From positions 1-64,000 of the forward strand of contig NZ_QQXK01000003.1 of assembly GCF_003575975.1 (NCBI RefSeq): a DNA stretch of 64,000 nucleotides. Direction: 5' to 3'. A program made the translations under genes and the position numbers. The stretch comes from Galactobacter valiniphilus. Its GTDB lineage: Bacteria > Actinomycetota > Actinomycetes > Actinomycetales > Micrococcaceae. Under the pieces are notes generated by a model. The model searched no databases, was not told the DNA's origin, and saw nothing but the letters and a program-made list of their open reading frames with translations. Shown in pieces: positions 26,198 to 44,846 of this stretch (position 1 is the first letter of the stretch; each line of letters begins with the position of its first letter).

Positions 26198-26572
26198 ATG
26201 GCGAAGCTCAGCACCGAAGAGCTCCTTGAGTCCTTCAAGGAGATGACCATCATCGAGCTCTCCGAGTTCGTGAAGCAGTTCGAGGAGACCTTCGAGGTCA
26301 CCGCCGCCGCCGTCGCCGTTGCCGGCCCGGCCGCCGGTGCCGCCGCCGCCGAGGAGGAGAAGGACGAGTTCGACGTCATTCTCGAGTCCGCTGGCGACAA
26401 GAAGATCGGCGTCATCAAGGAGGTGCGCGCCCTGACCTCCCTCGGCCTGAAGGAGGCCAAGGAGCTCGTTGATGGCGCGCCGAAGGCCGTCCTCGAGGGC
26501 GCCAACAAGGAGACCGCGGAGAAGGCCAAGGAGGTCCTCGAGGCCGCCGGTGCCACAGTCACCCTCAAGTGA
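26198..26572 (+). CDS. rplL: 50S ribosomal protein L7/L12
   Basis: 124 aa stalk protein that recruits translation GTPases. N-terminal dimer domain [20 protein letters not shown], Ala-rich hinge, and C domain [20 protein letters not shown]. 75 nt after rplJ; AAAGGAC before the ATG. Confidence 0.97.
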   Translation: MAKLSTEELLESFKEMTIIELSEFVKQFEETFEVTAAAVAVAGPAAGAAAAEEEKDEFDVILESAGDKKIGVIKEVRALTSLGLKEAKELVDGAPKAVLEGANKETAEKAKEVLEAAGATVTLK

Positions 26573-26608
26573 TCTCGTCCGGGGTCTGCCCCGGATGTCT
26601 CACGCGTT

Positions 26609-26643
26609 CGAGCCCCGTTCCGCCTCTGGCGGGACGGGGCTCG
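26609..26643 (+). terminator. Terminator of rplJL
   Basis: 16-bp stem (26609-26624, 26628-26643, one G.U) with a 3-nt loop and TCCCGTTT tail, 37 nt after rplL. Confidence 0.85.
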
Positions 26644-26829
26644 TCCCGTTTCCGAGCGGGGCAACGCGGGACGGGAGCACCGCCCCGCGCAGCGGGCCCT
26701 GAGCTGGCGTGAAGGGCGCACCCAGCGCCCGACGACGCGGCGTGGCGGCCGGTGCACCCGGCTCGCCCTGAGCGGGTGGTGAGGCGGGCGCCCACGGCGC
26801 CGACGCGCCGTCGTGCCCTTCAATGCGCA

Positions 26830-26862
26830 AGGCCGCGCTCGCCCTGAGGGCGAGCGCGGCCT
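26830..26862 (-). terminator. Terminator of the thiolase gene
   Basis: Perfect 16-nt arms (26830-26845, 26847-26862; loop opens a few pairs), 25 nt past the thiolase stop on the minus strand, followed by TTGCGCATT. Confidence 0.75.
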
Positions 26863-26886
26863 CGCGCGTGCGTGGCGAGTCCCGGC

Positions 26887-28071
<1,185 letters not shown>

Positions 28072-28322
28072 GATTCCTCCTGCTGTGCGCGGCTCTGCGG
28101 CGGCGCTGAGTCAGATCGGGCCGGGTGTGCCCAACGGGTTCAACCCTACCGGGGGCCATGAGGTGCGTCACACTCGGTTGCGGCGGCGGCGGCGGCCGGC
28201 CGGCGGCGCCGTGGCGGCCGCGGGGCCGCCCGAATCCGCGGCGGGCCGCGCCGCGCAAGCCGCCACGCGGCTACGCGCGGGGCAGAGTAGCGCAGATCAC
28301 GCGCCGCGCCCGCCCGGGGGTA

Positions 28323-28351
28323 TCGACATGCTTGCCATCCTGTCCTAGGAT
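28323..28351 (+). promoter_or_regulatory. Promoter of rpoBC
   Basis: TCGACA, 17 nt, TAGGAT. One mismatch from the -35 consensus. Predicts a start near 28358 and a leader of about 130 nt. The whole gap between the divergent thiolase and rpoB is 416 nt and shows no gene. Confidence 0.65.
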
Positions 28352-28487
28352 GGACCTTTGCGGCTTCCCAGTCCTCAGTCCGACCTTCATATAGCGGTGG
28401 GTCGGCTCCCGTTGTGGTGCCCGCGCTTGGCGCGGATAGAGGGGGAGCTGCTCACCGGAAACATGACGGTCTGTGGAAGGATCCCTC

Positions 28488-31994
<3,507 letters not shown>

Positions 31995-32127
31995 GTAGCG
32001 CGGCGGTGACCGGGCACCCGCCCGGTCGCCGCCCCCTCAGCCCTCCTTTCCGTCGTCGAACAGCCGCGAGCCGGCTGCGAGCGACGACGACGACTTCCGA
32101 ACTTCACTGAAAGAGAGCAAGGACCAC

Positions 32128-36012
<3,885 letters not shown>

Positions 36013-36030
36013 TCCGCTAGCCGGACACGC

Positions 36031-36066
36031 AAGGGCCCGCCTTCCCGTCAGGGGAGGCGGGCCCTT
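36031..36066 (+). terminator. Terminator of rpoBC
   Basis: 16-bp stem (36031-36046, 36051-36066, one G.U) with GTCA loop, 18 nt after rpoC. Confidence 0.85.
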
Positions 36067-36216
36067 CCGCGTCCCCGGTCCCGCTCCGTCGTGCCGGGTG
36101 AGCGCCACAGCGGTGGGGGAGGGGCGCCCAGGGGCCGGTAGTGTCCCGGCGGAGGGGGCCAGGCGGGCCAGGAAACGGCCCGACGGCGGGCGCCCGCCGG
36201 TGTGGGGAGGCCCACC

Positions 36217-36245
36217 TTGGGACTTGCCTGATCTCCTGCTAGAGT
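36217..36245 (+). promoter_or_regulatory. Promoter of rpsL-rpsG-fusA
   Basis: TTGGGA, 17 nt, TAGAGT. Predicted start near 36252. Confidence 0.6.
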
Positions 36246-36438
36246 GTTAACGAGAGTTTTTTGTTGTGGCGAAGTGGACCCAGTCCGTGCCGCGCGCAGG
36301 TTGCGCGGCGTACGCCACACTTTCGCACGCCTACGGTCGTTTTGTCCGGTCCGCGCGAGGAAAACGACCACGTCGAGTGCGCTGGTGATCCCCACTGGCT
36401 AGCGTTCGGCATCCACTTCAACATTGGAGGACACGAAA

Positions 36439-36813
36439 GTGCCTACTATTCAGCAGCTGGTCCGTAAGGGCCGGACGCCGAAGGTCTCCAAGACCAAGGC
36501 GCCCGCGCTCAAGGGCAACCCCATGCGTCGTGGCGTGTGCACCCGTGTGTACACCACCACCCCGAAGAAGCCGAACTCCGCCCTGCGTAAGGTCGCCCGC
36601 GTGCGCCTCGCCGGTGGCGTTGAGGTCACCGCTTACATCCCGGGTGTGGGCCACAACCTGCAGGAGCACTCCATCGTGCTGGTCCGCGGCGGTCGCGTGA
36701 AGGACCTCCCGGGTGTCCGTTACAAGATCGTCCGCGGCGCCCTCGACACCCAGGGTGTCAAGGATCGCGGCCAGGCTCGTTCCCGCTACGGCGCCAAGAA
36801 GGAGAAGAAGTAA
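36439..36813 (+). CDS. rpsL: 30S ribosomal protein S12
   Basis: 124 aa, decoding-centre protein. [19 protein letters not shown] keeps Lys43 and the later Lys in a region where streptomycin resistance changes occur, so wild type. GTG at 36439 with GGAGG 8 nt upstream. Its stop overlaps the rpsG ATG (TAATG). Confidence 0.97.
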   Translation: MPTIQQLVRKGRTPKVSKTKAPALKGNPMRRGVCTRVYTTTPKKPNSALRKVARVRLAGGVEVTAYIPGVGHNLQEHSIVLVRGGRVKDLPGVRYKIVRGALDTQGVKDRGQARSRYGAKKEKK

Positions 36814-37283
36814 TGCCTCGCAAGGGTCCCGCGCCGAAGCGCCCCATCGTTCTCGATCCGGTCTACGGCTCCCAGCTGGTCACCCAGCTGATCAACAAGG
36901 TGCTGCAGGACGGCAAGAAGTCCACCGCCGAGCGCATCGTCTACGGTGCTCTTGAGGGCGCTCAGGCCAAGACGGGCACCGACCCGGTGGCCACGCTCAA
37001 GAAGGCCATGGACAACATCAAGCCGGCCCTCGAGGTCCGCTCCCGCCGCGTCGGTGGCGCCACCTACCAGGTGCCCGTCGAGGTCAAGCCGGGCCGTTCC
37101 ACGGCCCTGGCCCTGCGCTGGCTCGTTGGCTTCTCGAAGGCCCGCCGCGAGAAGACCATGACCGAGCGTCTCATGAACGAGATCCTTGACGCCTCGAACG
37201 GCCTGGGTGCTGCGGTCAAGCGCCGCGAGGACACCCACAAGATGGCCGAGTCGAACAAGGCCTTCGCTCACTACCGCTGGTAA
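36813..37283 (+). CDS. rpsG: 30S ribosomal protein S7
   Basis: 156 aa, nucleates the 30S head at the E site. Recognised by [29 protein letters not shown]-like region here [19 protein letters not shown], and C-terminal [14 protein letters not shown]. Coupled to rpsL by a one-base overlap. Confidence 0.97.
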   Translation: MPRKGPAPKRPIVLDPVYGSQLVTQLINKVLQDGKKSTAERIVYGALEGAQAKTGTDPVATLKKAMDNIKPALEVRSRRVGGATYQVPVEVKPGRSTALALRWLVGFSKARREKTMTERLMNEILDASNGLGAAVKRREDTHKMAESNKAFAHYRW

Positions 37284-37345
37284 GAACGCCCCGTCGGGGC
37301 CCGGGGTAACCCGGGCCCCGGCGGTCCTCATCCAAAGGAGACACC

Positions 37346-39460
37346 GTGGCACTCGACGTGCTCACCGACCTGAACAAGGTCCGCAACATCGGCATCATGG
37401 CGCACATCGATGCCGGCAAGACCACCACCACGGAGCGCATCCTCTTTTACACGGGTGTGAACCACAAGCTGGGCGAGACGCACGACGGTGCCTCGACGAC
37501 CGACTGGATGGAGCAGGAGAAGGAGCGCGGCATCACCATCACGTCCGCGGCCGTCTCTGCTTACTGGAACGGTAACCAGATCAACATCATCGACACCCCC
37601 GGTCACGTTGACTTCACGGTCGAGGTCGAGCGCTCCCTGCGCGTGCTCGACGGCGCCGTTGCCGTCTTCGATGGCAAGGAGGGCGTGGAGCCCCAGTCCG
37701 AGACCGTGTGGCGCCAGGCCGACAAGTACGACGTCCCGCGCATCTGCTTCGTCAACAAGATGGACAAGATGGGCGCCGACTTCTACTTCACGGTGGACAC
37801 CATCATCAACCGCCTGGGTGCCACCCCGCTGGTGATGCAGCTGCCGATCGGCTCGGAGTCCGAGTTCACCGGTGTCGTTGACCTGCTGACCATGAAGGCC
37901 TTCGTGTGGCCGGGCGACGCCAAGGGCGACGTCACCATGGGCGCCAACTACGAGACCCAGGAGATCCCCGCGGACCTCCAGGACAAGGCCGTGGAGTACC
38001 GCGCCAAGCTCGTTGAGCAGGTCGCCGAGTCCTCGGACGAGCTCATGGAGAAGTACCTCGAGGGCGAGGAGCTCTCCCTCGAGGAGCTGAAGGCCGGCAT
38101 CCGCAAGCTGACGATCACGTCCGCTGCTTACCCGGTGTTCTGCGGCTCCGCGTTCAAGAACCGTGGCGTGCAGCCCATGCTGGACGCGGTCATCGACTTC
38201 CTGCCGTCCCCGCTTGACGTGCCGGCCATGGTCGGTCACGACCCGAAGAACGAGGAGATCGAGCTGGTGCGCAAGCCCAGCGAGGACGAGCCGTTCTCCG
38301 CTCTGGCGTTCAAGATCGCCGCTCACCCGTTCTTCGGTCAGCTGACCTTCGTGCGCGTGTACTCGGGCCACCTCGATTCCGGTGCCCAGGTGCTCAACTC
38401 CACGAAGCAGAAGAAGGAGCGCGTTGGCAAGCTCTTCCAGATGCACGCCAACAAGGAGCAGCCCGTCGAGGAGCTGCACGCCGGCCACATCTACGCCGTG
38501 ATCGGCCTCAAGGACACGACGACCGGTGACACCCTGTGCGATCCGGCCAACCCGATCGTCCTCGAGTCGATGACGTTCCCGGAGCCGGTCATCTTCGTGG
38601 CCATCGAGCCCAAGACCAAGGGTGACCAGGAGAAGCTCTCCACGGCCATCCAGAAGCTCTCCGCTGAGGACCCGACCTTCACGGTCTCCCTCAACGAGGA
38701 CACCGGCCAGACCGAAATCGGCGGCATGGGCGAGCTCCACCTGGACATCCTGGTGGACCGCATGCGCCGCGAGTTCCGCGTCGAGGCCAACGTTGGCAAG
38801 CCGCAGGTTGCTTACCGCGAGACCATCAAGAAGAAGGCCGAGAAGGTCGACTTCACGCACAAGAAGCAGACGGGTGGCTCCGGCCAGTTCGCCAAGGTGC
38901 AGGTCACGTTCGAGCCCCTGGACACGGCCGAGGGCGAGCTCTACGAGTTCGTCAACGCCGTCACCGGTGGCCGCATCCCGCGCGAGTACATCCCCTCCGT
39001 GGATCAGGGCATCCAGTCCGCCATGCAGCTCGGCGTCCTCGCCGGCTACCCCATGGTGGGCGTCAAGGCCACCCTGATTGACGGCGCGTACCACGACGTT
39101 GACTCCTCCGAAATGGCGTTCAAGGTCGCCGGCTCGCAGGTGTTCAAGGAGGGTGCCCGTCGCGCGAACCCCGTGCTGCTCGAGCCCCTCATGAACGTTG
39201 AGGTGCGCACCCCCGAGGAGTACATGGGCGACGTCATCGGCGACCTGAACTCCCGTCGCGGTTCCATCCAGTCCATGGAGGATGCCGCAGGCGTGAAGGT
39301 CATCAAGGCCGCCGTGCCGCTCTCCGAGATGTTCGGCTACATCGGTGACCTGCGTTCCAAGACGCAGGGCCGTGCCGTGTACTCGATGGAGTTCAGCGCG
39401 TACGCCGAGGTCCCGAAGGCTGTTGCCGACGAGATCATCCAGAAGTCCCGCGGCGAGTAA
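37346..39460 (+). CDS. fusA: Elongation factor G
   Basis: 704-aa GTPase driving translocation. G1 [20 protein letters not shown]3 [18 protein letters not shown]4 NKMDKMG. Domains II-V follow with [13 protein letters not shown] in domain IV. AAAGGAG before the GTG; 62 nt after rpsG. Confidence 0.97.
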   Translation: MALDVLTDLNKVRNIGIMAHIDAGKTTTTERILFYTGVNHKLGETHDGASTTDWMEQEKERGITITSAAVSAYWNGNQINIIDTPGHVDFTVEVERSLRVLDGAVAVFDGKEGVEPQSETVWRQADKYDVPRICFVNKMDKMGADFYFTVDTIINRLGATPLVMQLPIGSESEFTGVVDLLTMKAFVWPGDAKGDVTMGANYETQEIPADLQDKAVEYRAKLVEQVAESSDELMEKYLEGEELSLEELKAGIRKLTITSAAYPVFCGSAFKNRGVQPMLDAVIDFLPSPLDVPAMVGHDPKNEEIELVRKPSEDEPFSALAFKIAAHPFFGQLTFVRVYSGHLDSGAQVLNSTKQKKERVGKLFQMHANKEQPVEELHAGHIYAVIGLKDTTTGDTLCDPANPIVLESMTFPEPVIFVAIEPKTKGDQEKLSTAIQKLSAEDPTFTVSLNEDTGQTEIGGMGELHLDILVDRMRREFRVEANVGKPQVAYRETIKKKAEKVDFTHKKQTGGSGQFAKVQVTFEPLDTAEGELYEFVNAVTGGRIPREYIPSVDQGIQSAMQLGVLAGYPMVGVKATLIDGAYHDVDSSEMAFKVAGSQVFKEGARRANPVLLEPLMNVEVRTPEEYMGDVIGDLNSRRGSIQSMEDAAGVKVIKAAVPLSEMFGYIGDLRSKTQGRAVYSMEFSAYAEVPKAVADEIIQKSRGE

Positions 39461-39477
39461 GCCGGGCGGATCCGGGG

Positions 39478-39513
39478 CGGGAGCCCTTCCCCTCACGGGC
39501 TGAGGGGCTCCCG
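39478..39513 (+). terminator. Hairpin after fusA
   Basis: CGGGAGCCC (39478-39486) pairs with GGGCTCCCG (39505-39513); an inner CCCCTCA/TGAGGGG pairing is an alternative fold. Located 18 nt after fusA, before the tuf promoter. Confidence 0.7.
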
Positions 39514-39581
39514 TCTCACCGGGCATCGCTGTTATGGCGGTGTCCGGACGAGAACCGGTTCGCCCGAAGCGCACCGGAGAT

Positions 39582-39611
39582 TTCAACATCTTACGTAGCC
39601 ATCAGTAGACT
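39582..39611 (+). promoter_or_regulatory. Promoter of tuf
   Basis: TTCAAC, 18 nt, TAGACT; predicted start near 39618 and a leader of about 60 nt. Confidence 0.6.
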
Positions 39612-39680
39612 GGTTTCGAGTCTTGCCCGCTTACCTTGCGGGCAGATAACCACTGCTGAAGAACAGTTCTAGGAGGAACA

Positions 39681-40871
39681 GTGGCGAAGGCAAAGTTCGA
39701 GCGCAGCAAGCCGCACGTCAACGTTGGCACCATCGGTCACGTCGACCACGGCAAGACCACGCTGACTGCCGCCATCTCGAAGGTGCTTGCTGACAAGTAC
39801 CCGGACGTGAACGAGCAGCGCGACTTCTCGGCGATCGACTCCGCCCCGGAGGAGCGCCAGCGCGGCATCACGATCAACATCTCCCACATCGAGTACCAGA
39901 CGGACAAGCGCCACTACGCGCACGTCGATGCTCCGGGTCACGCCGACTACATCAAGAACATGATCACCGGCGCCGCTCAGATGGATGGTGCCATCCTCGT
40001 TGTGGCCGCCACCGACGGCCCGATGGCTCAGACCCGCGAGCACGTGCTGCTGGCCCGCCAGGTTGGCGTTCCGGCCCTGCTGGTGGCCCTGAACAAGTCC
40101 GACATGGTCGACGACGAGGAGCTGCTTGACCTCGTCGAGATGGAGGTCCGCGAGCTGCTGTCCTCCCAGGAGTTCGACGGCGACAACGCTCCCGTCGTGC
40201 GCGTCTCGGCGCTGAAGGCTCTCGAGGGCGACCCGGAGTGGGTCAAGTCCGTCGAGGACCTCATGGAGGCCGTTGACACCTTCATCCCGGACCCGGTCCG
40301 CGACAAGGACAAGCCGTTCCTGATGCCGATCGAGGACGTCTTCACGATCACCGGTCGTGGCACCGTCGTCACGGGCCGCGCCGAGCGTGGCACCCTGAAG
40401 ATCAACTCCGAGGTCGAGATCGTGGGTCTGCGCGACCTGCAGAAGACCACGGTCACGGGCATCGAGATGTTCCACAAGCAGCTCGACGAGGCCTGGGCCG
40501 GCGAGAACTGTGGCCTGCTGCTTCGCGGCATCAAGCGCGAGGACGTGGAGCGCGGTCAGGTCGTCGTGGCCCCCGGTTCCGTGACCCCGCACACCGAGTT
40601 CGAGGGCACCGCCTACATCCTGTCCAAGGATGAGGGTGGCCGCCACAACCCGTTCTACTCGAACTACCGCCCGCAGTTCTACTTCCGCACCACCGACGTC
40701 ACCGGCGTCATCACGCTGCCCGAGGGCACCGAGATGGTCATGCCGGGCGACACCACGGAGATGAAGGTTGATCTGATTCAGCCCATCGCCATGGAAGAGG
40801 GCCTCGGCTTCGCCATCCGCGAGGGTGGCCGCACGGTCGGCTCGGGCCGCGTCACCAAGATCATCAAGTGA
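39681..40871 (+). CDS. tuf: Elongation factor Tu
   Basis: 396-aa GTPase delivering aminoacyl-tRNA. G1 [16 protein letters not shown], effector [13 protein letters not shown]3 DAPGHADY, G4 NKSDMVD. Kirromycin/GE2270 sites not obviously changed. AGGAGGAA stands before the GTG. Own promoter and terminator, so it can be expressed apart from fusA. Confidence 0.98.
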   Translation: MAKAKFERSKPHVNVGTIGHVDHGKTTLTAAISKVLADKYPDVNEQRDFSAIDSAPEERQRGITINISHIEYQTDKRHYAHVDAPGHADYIKNMITGAAQMDGAILVVAATDGPMAQTREHVLLARQVGVPALLVALNKSDMVDDEELLDLVEMEVRELLSSQEFDGDNAPVVRVSALKALEGDPEWVKSVEDLMEAVDTFIPDPVRDKDKPFLMPIEDVFTITGRGTVVTGRAERGTLKINSEVEIVGLRDLQKTTVTGIEMFHKQLDEAWAGENCGLLLRGIKREDVERGQVVVAPGSVTPHTEFEGTAYILSKDEGGRHNPFYSNYRPQFYFRTTDVTGVITLPEGTEMVMPGDTTEMKVDLIQPIAMEEGLGFAIREGGRTVGSGRVTKIIK

Positions 40872-40915
40872 CTTTGAGTCTCTGATGGGCTTGGCTCGCA
40901 AGGGCTGATCCGGGA

Positions 40916-40951
40916 AGGGGGCCCCGCACCATTCGGTGCGGGGCCCCCTTT
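40916..40951 (+). terminator. Terminator of tuf
   Basis: Perfect 16-bp stem (40916-40931, 40936-40951), 4-nt loop, then TCTTTG. One of the clearest intrinsic terminators in the window. Confidence 0.92.
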
Positions 40952-41060
40952 CTTTGTGCACTTGTGTCGGGCGCCTGGCTTGGGCGCGCCCCTCGCCGGC
41001 GTTGCCGGCGGGGGTGGGGCGGGCGGGGTGCGGGGCACCTCACACCGACCCGGATTGGCG

Positions 41061-41089
41061 TTGCCTAGCAGAATCTGACAGACTAGAGG
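41061..41089 (+). promoter_or_regulatory. Promoter of the S10 operon
   Basis: TTGCCT, 17 nt, TAGAGG. The expected start falls on the GTG at 41097. Confidence 0.65.
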
Positions 41090-41096
41090 GGTTGTC

Positions 41097-41294
41097 GTGT
41101 TCTCTCGGCTCGTCGCCGCGGTCCTGCAGGGGCCGAACGGGCGGGTTGGAGCCGCGACAAACCGATCCCTGATGCATGAGTGTGGGGTCGTGTGCTCAGC
41201 GAGTGCGCGACACGCCCGAGTGCGGGGGTCGGAGCCTCGGCGGGGCGAGGAACCCTGGTTCAACCAGGATTCGGTCCGTCGAACGGCGTGCTAG
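41097..41294 (+). CDS. Possible leaderless leader ORF of the S10 operon
   Basis: 65-codon frame whose GTG lies exactly 7 nt after the TAGAGG -10 box, so transcription would begin at the start codon. The product (VFSRLVAAVLQGPNGRVG at the start) is Arg-rich with three Cys and resembles no known protein. It ends 73 nt before rpsJ. Open frames of this size occur by chance in such GC-rich DNA; the start-site match is the only support. Confidence 0.3.
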   Translation: MFSRLVAAVLQGPNGRVGAATNRSLMHECGVVCSASARHARVRGSEPRRGEEPWFNQDSVRRTAC

Positions 41295-41367
41295 GAGTTC
41301 AGAGGTTTTGAGCTCCCGTTCGGCACCAACACATTCATAGTGCTACCGAAAGAAAGAGGCCCAAGCC

Positions 41368-41676
41368 ATGGCGGGACAGAAGATCCGCATCCGGCTGAAG
41401 TCGTACGACCACGAGGTCATCGACACGTCCGCCCGCAAGATCGTTGACACGGTCACTCGCGCTGGCGCCACCGTGGTCGGCCCCGTGCCGCTGCCGACGG
41501 AGAAGAACGTTTACTGCGTCATCCGTTCGCCCCACAAGTACAAGGACAGCCGCGAGCACTTCGAGATGCGCACTCACAAGCGCCTCATCGACATCGTGGA
41601 CCCGACTCCGAAGGCCGTGGATTCGCTGATGCGTCTCGACCTGCCGGCGGACGTCAACATCGAAATCAAGCTCTGA
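41368..41676 (+). CDS. rpsJ: 30S ribosomal protein S10
   Basis: 102 aa, 30S head protein and NusE antitermination factor. [40 protein letters not shown]. First ribosomal gene of the cluster rpsJ-rplCDWB-rpsS-rplV-rpsC-rplP-rpmC-rpsQ. Confidence 0.97.
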   Translation: MAGQKIRIRLKSYDHEVIDTSARKIVDTVTRAGATVVGPVPLPTEKNVYCVIRSPHKYKDSREHFEMRTHKRLIDIVDPTPKAVDSLMRLDLPADVNIEIKL

Positions 41677-41696
41677 GAGGGAGGTGCTGAGAGACT

Positions 41697-42347
41697 ATGA
41701 CCGCATCCCGTAATGTGAAGGGCCTGCTGGGCACGAAGCTCGGCATGACCCAGGTCTGGGACAGCAATAACAACCTGATCCCCGTCACGGTCGTCAAGGC
41801 CGACGCGAACGTCGTCACCCAGCTGCGCACCCAGGAGAAGGACGGCTACGTCGCTCTCCAGATCGCCGCCGGTCAGATCGACCCGCGTAAGGTCACCCAG
41901 CCGGTTGCCGGCCACTTCAAGGCCGCCGGCGTCACGCCGCGCCGCCACGTGGTCGAGCTGCGCACCGCCGACGCCGCCGAGTACAACCTCGGCCAGGAAC
42001 TGTCGGTTGAACTGTTCGAGGCCGGCCAGAAGGTCGACGTCGTCGGCACTTCTAAGGGCAAGGGCTTCGCCGGTGTCATGAAGCGTCACGGCTTCTCCGG
42101 CGTTGGCGCCTCGCACGGTGCCCACAAGAACCACCGCAAGCCGGGCTCGATCGGCGAGGCCTCGACCCCGTCGCGCGTGTTCAAGGGCCAGCGCATGGCC
42201 GGCCGCATGGGTGCCGTCCGCCACACGACCCTGAACCTCACGGTTCACGGTGTGGACGCGGAGAACAACCTCCTGCTCATCAAGGGTGCCGTTCCCGGCG
42301 CTCGTGGCCAGGTCGTCCTGGTCCGCTCTGCCGTGAAGGGAGCCTGA
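41697..42347 (+). CDS. rplC: 50S ribosomal protein L3
   Basis: 216 aa, reaches the peptidyl transferase centre. [36 protein letters not shown]-like [19 protein letters not shown], and [21 protein letters not shown] precedes the ATG; 20 nt after rpsJ. Confidence 0.97.
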   Translation: MTASRNVKGLLGTKLGMTQVWDSNNNLIPVTVVKADANVVTQLRTQEKDGYVALQIAAGQIDPRKVTQPVAGHFKAAGVTPRRHVVELRTADAAEYNLGQELSVELFEAGQKVDVVGTSKGKGFAGVMKRHGFSGVGASHGAHKNHRKPGSIGEASTPSRVFKGQRMAGRMGAVRHTTLNLTVHGVDAENNLLLIKGAVPGARGQVVLVRSAVKGA

Positions 42348-42352
42348 TCACT

Positions 42353-42958
42353 ATGGCTACGAAGGCAATCAAGGTGGATCTCCCCTCGGAGATCTTTGAC
42401 GTTCAGACCAACGTGCCGCTGCTGCACCAGGTCGTCGTGGCTCAGCTTGCCGCCGCCCGCCAGGGCACGCACAAGACGAAGAACCGCGGCGAGGTCTCCG
42501 GCGCCGGTCGCAAGCCGTTCAAGCAGAAGGGCACCGGCCGCGCCCGTCAGGGTTCGATCCGCGCTCCTCACATGACCGGTGGCGGCGTTGTCCACGGCCC
42601 GCAGCCGCGCGACTACTCGCAGCGCACCCCCAAGAAGATGAAGGCTGCCGCCCTGCGTGGCGCCCTCTCGGATCGCGCCCGCAACGGCCGCATCCACGTC
42701 GTCGAGTCCCTGGTTTCCGGCGAGAAGCCGTCCACCAAGGACGCCAAGGCGACCCTGCGTTCGCTCTCCGAGCGCAAGAACCTGCTCGTGGTTCTCGACC
42801 GCGCCAACGACATTGCCGCTCTTTCGGTGCGCAATCTCGATGATGTGCACGCCCTCTACGTCGACCAGCTGAACACGTACGACGTGCTCGTTGCTGACGA
42901 TGTGGTGTTCACCAAGGCTGCGTTCGATGCCCTGGTCAACAAGGAGGACGCCAAGTGA
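42353..42958 (+). CDS. rplD: 50S ribosomal protein L4
   Basis: 201 aa, lines the exit tunnel; in E. coli it represses the S10 operon. [20 protein letters not shown] and [16 protein letters not shown] tunnel loop visible. 5 nt after rplC; GTGA overlap with rplW. Confidence 0.97.
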   Translation: MATKAIKVDLPSEIFDVQTNVPLLHQVVVAQLAAARQGTHKTKNRGEVSGAGRKPFKQKGTGRARQGSIRAPHMTGGGVVHGPQPRDYSQRTPKKMKAAALRGALSDRARNGRIHVVESLVSGEKPSTKDAKATLRSLSERKNLLVVLDRANDIAALSVRNLDDVHALYVDQLNTYDVLVADDVVFTKAAFDALVNKEDAK

Positions 42959-43263
42959 GCTCCGCGATCAACAAGTCCCTGCACGACGTTCTCGTCGCGC
43001 CGGTCGTGTCCGAGAAGTCTTACAACCTGATCGACGAGGGTCGCTACACGTTCATCGTGGACCCCCGCTCGAACAAGACGGAGATCAAGGCCGCCGTGGA
43101 GTCCATCTACGGCGTCAAGGTCGCTTCGGTCAACACCATCAATCGCCCGGGCAAGCGCGTTCGCACGCGCTTCGGTTTCGGTGCGCGCAAGGACACCAAG
43201 CGCGCCATCGTCACCCTCAAGGGCGATGCCACCATCGATATCTTCGGCGGTCCGCTCGCCTGA
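42955..43263 (+). CDS. rplW: 50S ribosomal protein L23
   Basis: 102 aa, sits at the tunnel exit and docks trigger factor and [46 protein letters not shown] overlaps the rplD stop. Confidence 0.96.
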   Translation: MSSAINKSLHDVLVAPVVSEKSYNLIDEGRYTFIVDPRSNKTEIKAAVESIYGVKVASVNTINRPGKRVRTRFGFGARKDTKRAIVTLKGDATIDIFGGPLA

Positions 43264-43293
43264 GCGGAGACCACTTTAACGAGGAACTAAAAC

Positions 43294-44133
43294 ATGGGTA
43301 TCCGTAAGTACAAGCCGACAACCCCGGGCCTGCGCGGCTCGTCGGTTGCCGACTTCTCCGAGATCACGCGATCCACTCCGGAGAAGTCCCTGCTTCGCCC
43401 GCTGACCAAGTCCGGCGGACGTAACAACACCGGTCGTATCACGACCCGTCACAAGGGTGGTGGCCACAAGCGCCAGTACCGCGTGATCGACTTCCGTCGT
43501 CACGACAAGGACGGCGTGCCGGCCAAGGTCGCTCACATCGAGTACGACCCCAACCGCACCGCGCGCATCGCGCTCCTGCACTACATCGACGGCACGAAGC
43601 GCTACATCATCGCGCCGAACAAGCTGGCGCAGGGCGATCGCGTTGAGTCGGGCCCCACGGCTGACATCAAGCCGGGCAACAACCTCCCGCTGCGCAACAT
43701 CCCCGTGGGCACCGTGATCCACGCTGTGGAGCTGCGTCCGGGCGGCGGCGCCAAGATCGCCCGCTCCGCTGGCGCTTCGATCCAGCTGGTGGCCCGCGAG
43801 GGTCGCTTTGCCCAGCTGCGTCTGCCCTCCGGCGAAATCCGCAACGTCGACGTCCGCTGCCGCGCGACGATCGGCGAGGTCGGCAACGCCGAGCAGTCGA
43901 ACATCAACTGGGGCAAGGCCGGCCGTATGCGCTGGAAGGGCGTCCGCCCGACCGTGCGTGGTGTCGCGATGAACCCCGTCGATCACCCGCATGGTGGTGG
44001 CGAGGGCAAGACCTCCGGTGGCCGTCACCCGGTCAACCCGAACGGCAAGCCCGAGGGTCGCACCCGTCGCCCCAACAAGGAAAGCGACAAGCTCATCGTG
44101 CGTCGTCGTCGTACCGGCAAGAACAAGCGATAA
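43294..44133 (+). CDS. rplB: 50S ribosomal protein L2
   Basis: 279 aa, needed for subunit joining and peptidyl transferase. [38 protein letters not shown] with the conserved His. AGGAAC before the ATG. Confidence 0.98.
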   Translation: MGIRKYKPTTPGLRGSSVADFSEITRSTPEKSLLRPLTKSGGRNNTGRITTRHKGGGHKRQYRVIDFRRHDKDGVPAKVAHIEYDPNRTARIALLHYIDGTKRYIIAPNKLAQGDRVESGPTADIKPGNNLPLRNIPVGTVIHAVELRPGGGAKIARSAGASIQLVAREGRFAQLRLPSGEIRNVDVRCRATIGEVGNAEQSNINWGKAGRMRWKGVRPTVRGVAMNPVDHPHGGGEGKTSGGRHPVNPNGKPEGRTRRPNKESDKLIVRRRRTGKNKR

Positions 44134-44145
44134 GGAGCTCAGAAC

Positions 44146-44427
44146 ATGCCACGCAGCCTGAAGAAGGGCCCCTTCGTTGATCAGCACCTCTACGTGAAGG
44201 TGCTGGCCGAGAACGAGAAGGGCACCAAGAACGTCATCAAGACGTGGTCCCGCCGCTCGATGATCGTGCCCGACATGCTCGGTCACACCATCGCGGTGCA
44301 CGACGGTCGCAAGCACGTCCCGGTGTTCGTCACCGAGTCGATGGTCGGCCACAAGCTCGGTGAGTTCGCGCCCACGCGTACGTTCCGCAGCCACGTGAAG
44401 GACGACAAGAAGGGCAAGCGCCGCTGA
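44146..44427 (+). CDS. rpsS: 30S ribosomal protein S19
   Basis: 93 aa, head protein pairing with S13. [43 protein letters not shown] 9 nt before the ATG; 12 nt after rplB. Confidence 0.97.
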   Translation: MPRSLKKGPFVDQHLYVKVLAENEKGTKNVIKTWSRRSMIVPDMLGHTIAVHDGRKHVPVFVTESMVGHKLGEFAPTRTFRSHVKDDKKGKRR

Positions 44428-44480
44428 CCCCCGGGTTAGCGAGTCGCTTAGCTCCTCTTCAAGACGGAAGAAGGAAAGCA

Positions 44481-44846
44481 ATGGAAGCCAAGGCTATTGC
44501 GCGCCACCTGCGCGTGACGCCGATGAAGGCCCGGCGCGTCGTCAACCTCGTTCGTGGTAAGCAGACGAACGAGGCGCTGGCCATCCTGAAGTTTGCCCCG
44601 CAGGCAGCTTCGGAGCCGGTGTACAAGGTCGTCGCCTCCGCCATCGCCAACGCCCGCGTCGCCGCGGACCGTGCCGGCGAGGCGTTCAACGAGGACGATC
44701 TGTACATCGCCGAGGCCTTTGTCGATGAGGGTCCGACCATGAAGCGGTTCCAGCCGCGTGCCCAGGGCCGCGCGTTCCGCATCAACAAGCGCACCAGCCA
44801 CGTCACCGTGGTCGTCGCGACGCCTGAGAAGGGTGGGGAGAAGTAA
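44481..44846 (+). CDS. rplV: 50S ribosomal protein L22
   Basis: 121 aa, extends a hairpin into the exit tunnel. [18 protein letters not shown] and the hairpin ending [16 protein letters not shown]. The stop is directly followed by the rpsC ATG. Confidence 0.97.
   Translation: MEAKAIARHLRVTPMKARRVVNLVRGKQTNEALAILKFAPQAASEPVYKVVASAIANARVAADRAGEAFNEDDLYIAEAFVDEGPTMKRFQPRAQGRAFRINKRTSHVTVVVATPEKGGEK

Larger units (their letters stand above)
26573..26886. other. Intergenic region rplL-thiolase, two terminators and dyads
   Basis: 314 nt between convergent rplL and the thiolase gene, no gene seen. It holds one terminator for each direction (26609-26643 and 26830-26862). Between them lies a GC-rich dyad-laden stretch: TGAAGGGC at 26710 is matched by GCCCTTCA at 26815, and CGCCGTCGTGCC at 26806-26817 is a copy of the recurrent intergenic motif. 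Confidence 0.7.
36013..36438 (+). other. Intergenic region rpoC-rpsL with long leader
   Basis: 426 nt, no gene seen. It contains the rpoC terminator (36031-36066), a GC-rich stretch with CGACGGCGGGCG near 36181, the rpsL promoter, and a leader of about 190 nt. In that leader GGTCGTTTT (36335-36343) pairs with AAAACGACC (36361-36369), a 9-bp stem with a 17-nt loop. Confidence 0.65.
40872..41367 (+). other. Intergenic region tuf-rpsJ
   Basis: 496 nt. It holds the tuf terminator, a GC-rich stretch (40980-41040, GCCGGCGTTGCCGGCGGGG), the S10-operon promoter and a 270-nt leader with a possible leaderless ORF and a hairpin AACCCTGGTT/AACCAGGATT near 41251-41273. Confidence 0.65.

Noticed and set aside
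36940-37160. Secondary plus-strand frames inside rpsG, rpsC, rpsE and rpoA
   Set aside because: Frame shadows with Arg/Pro/Ser-rich products and no start signals.
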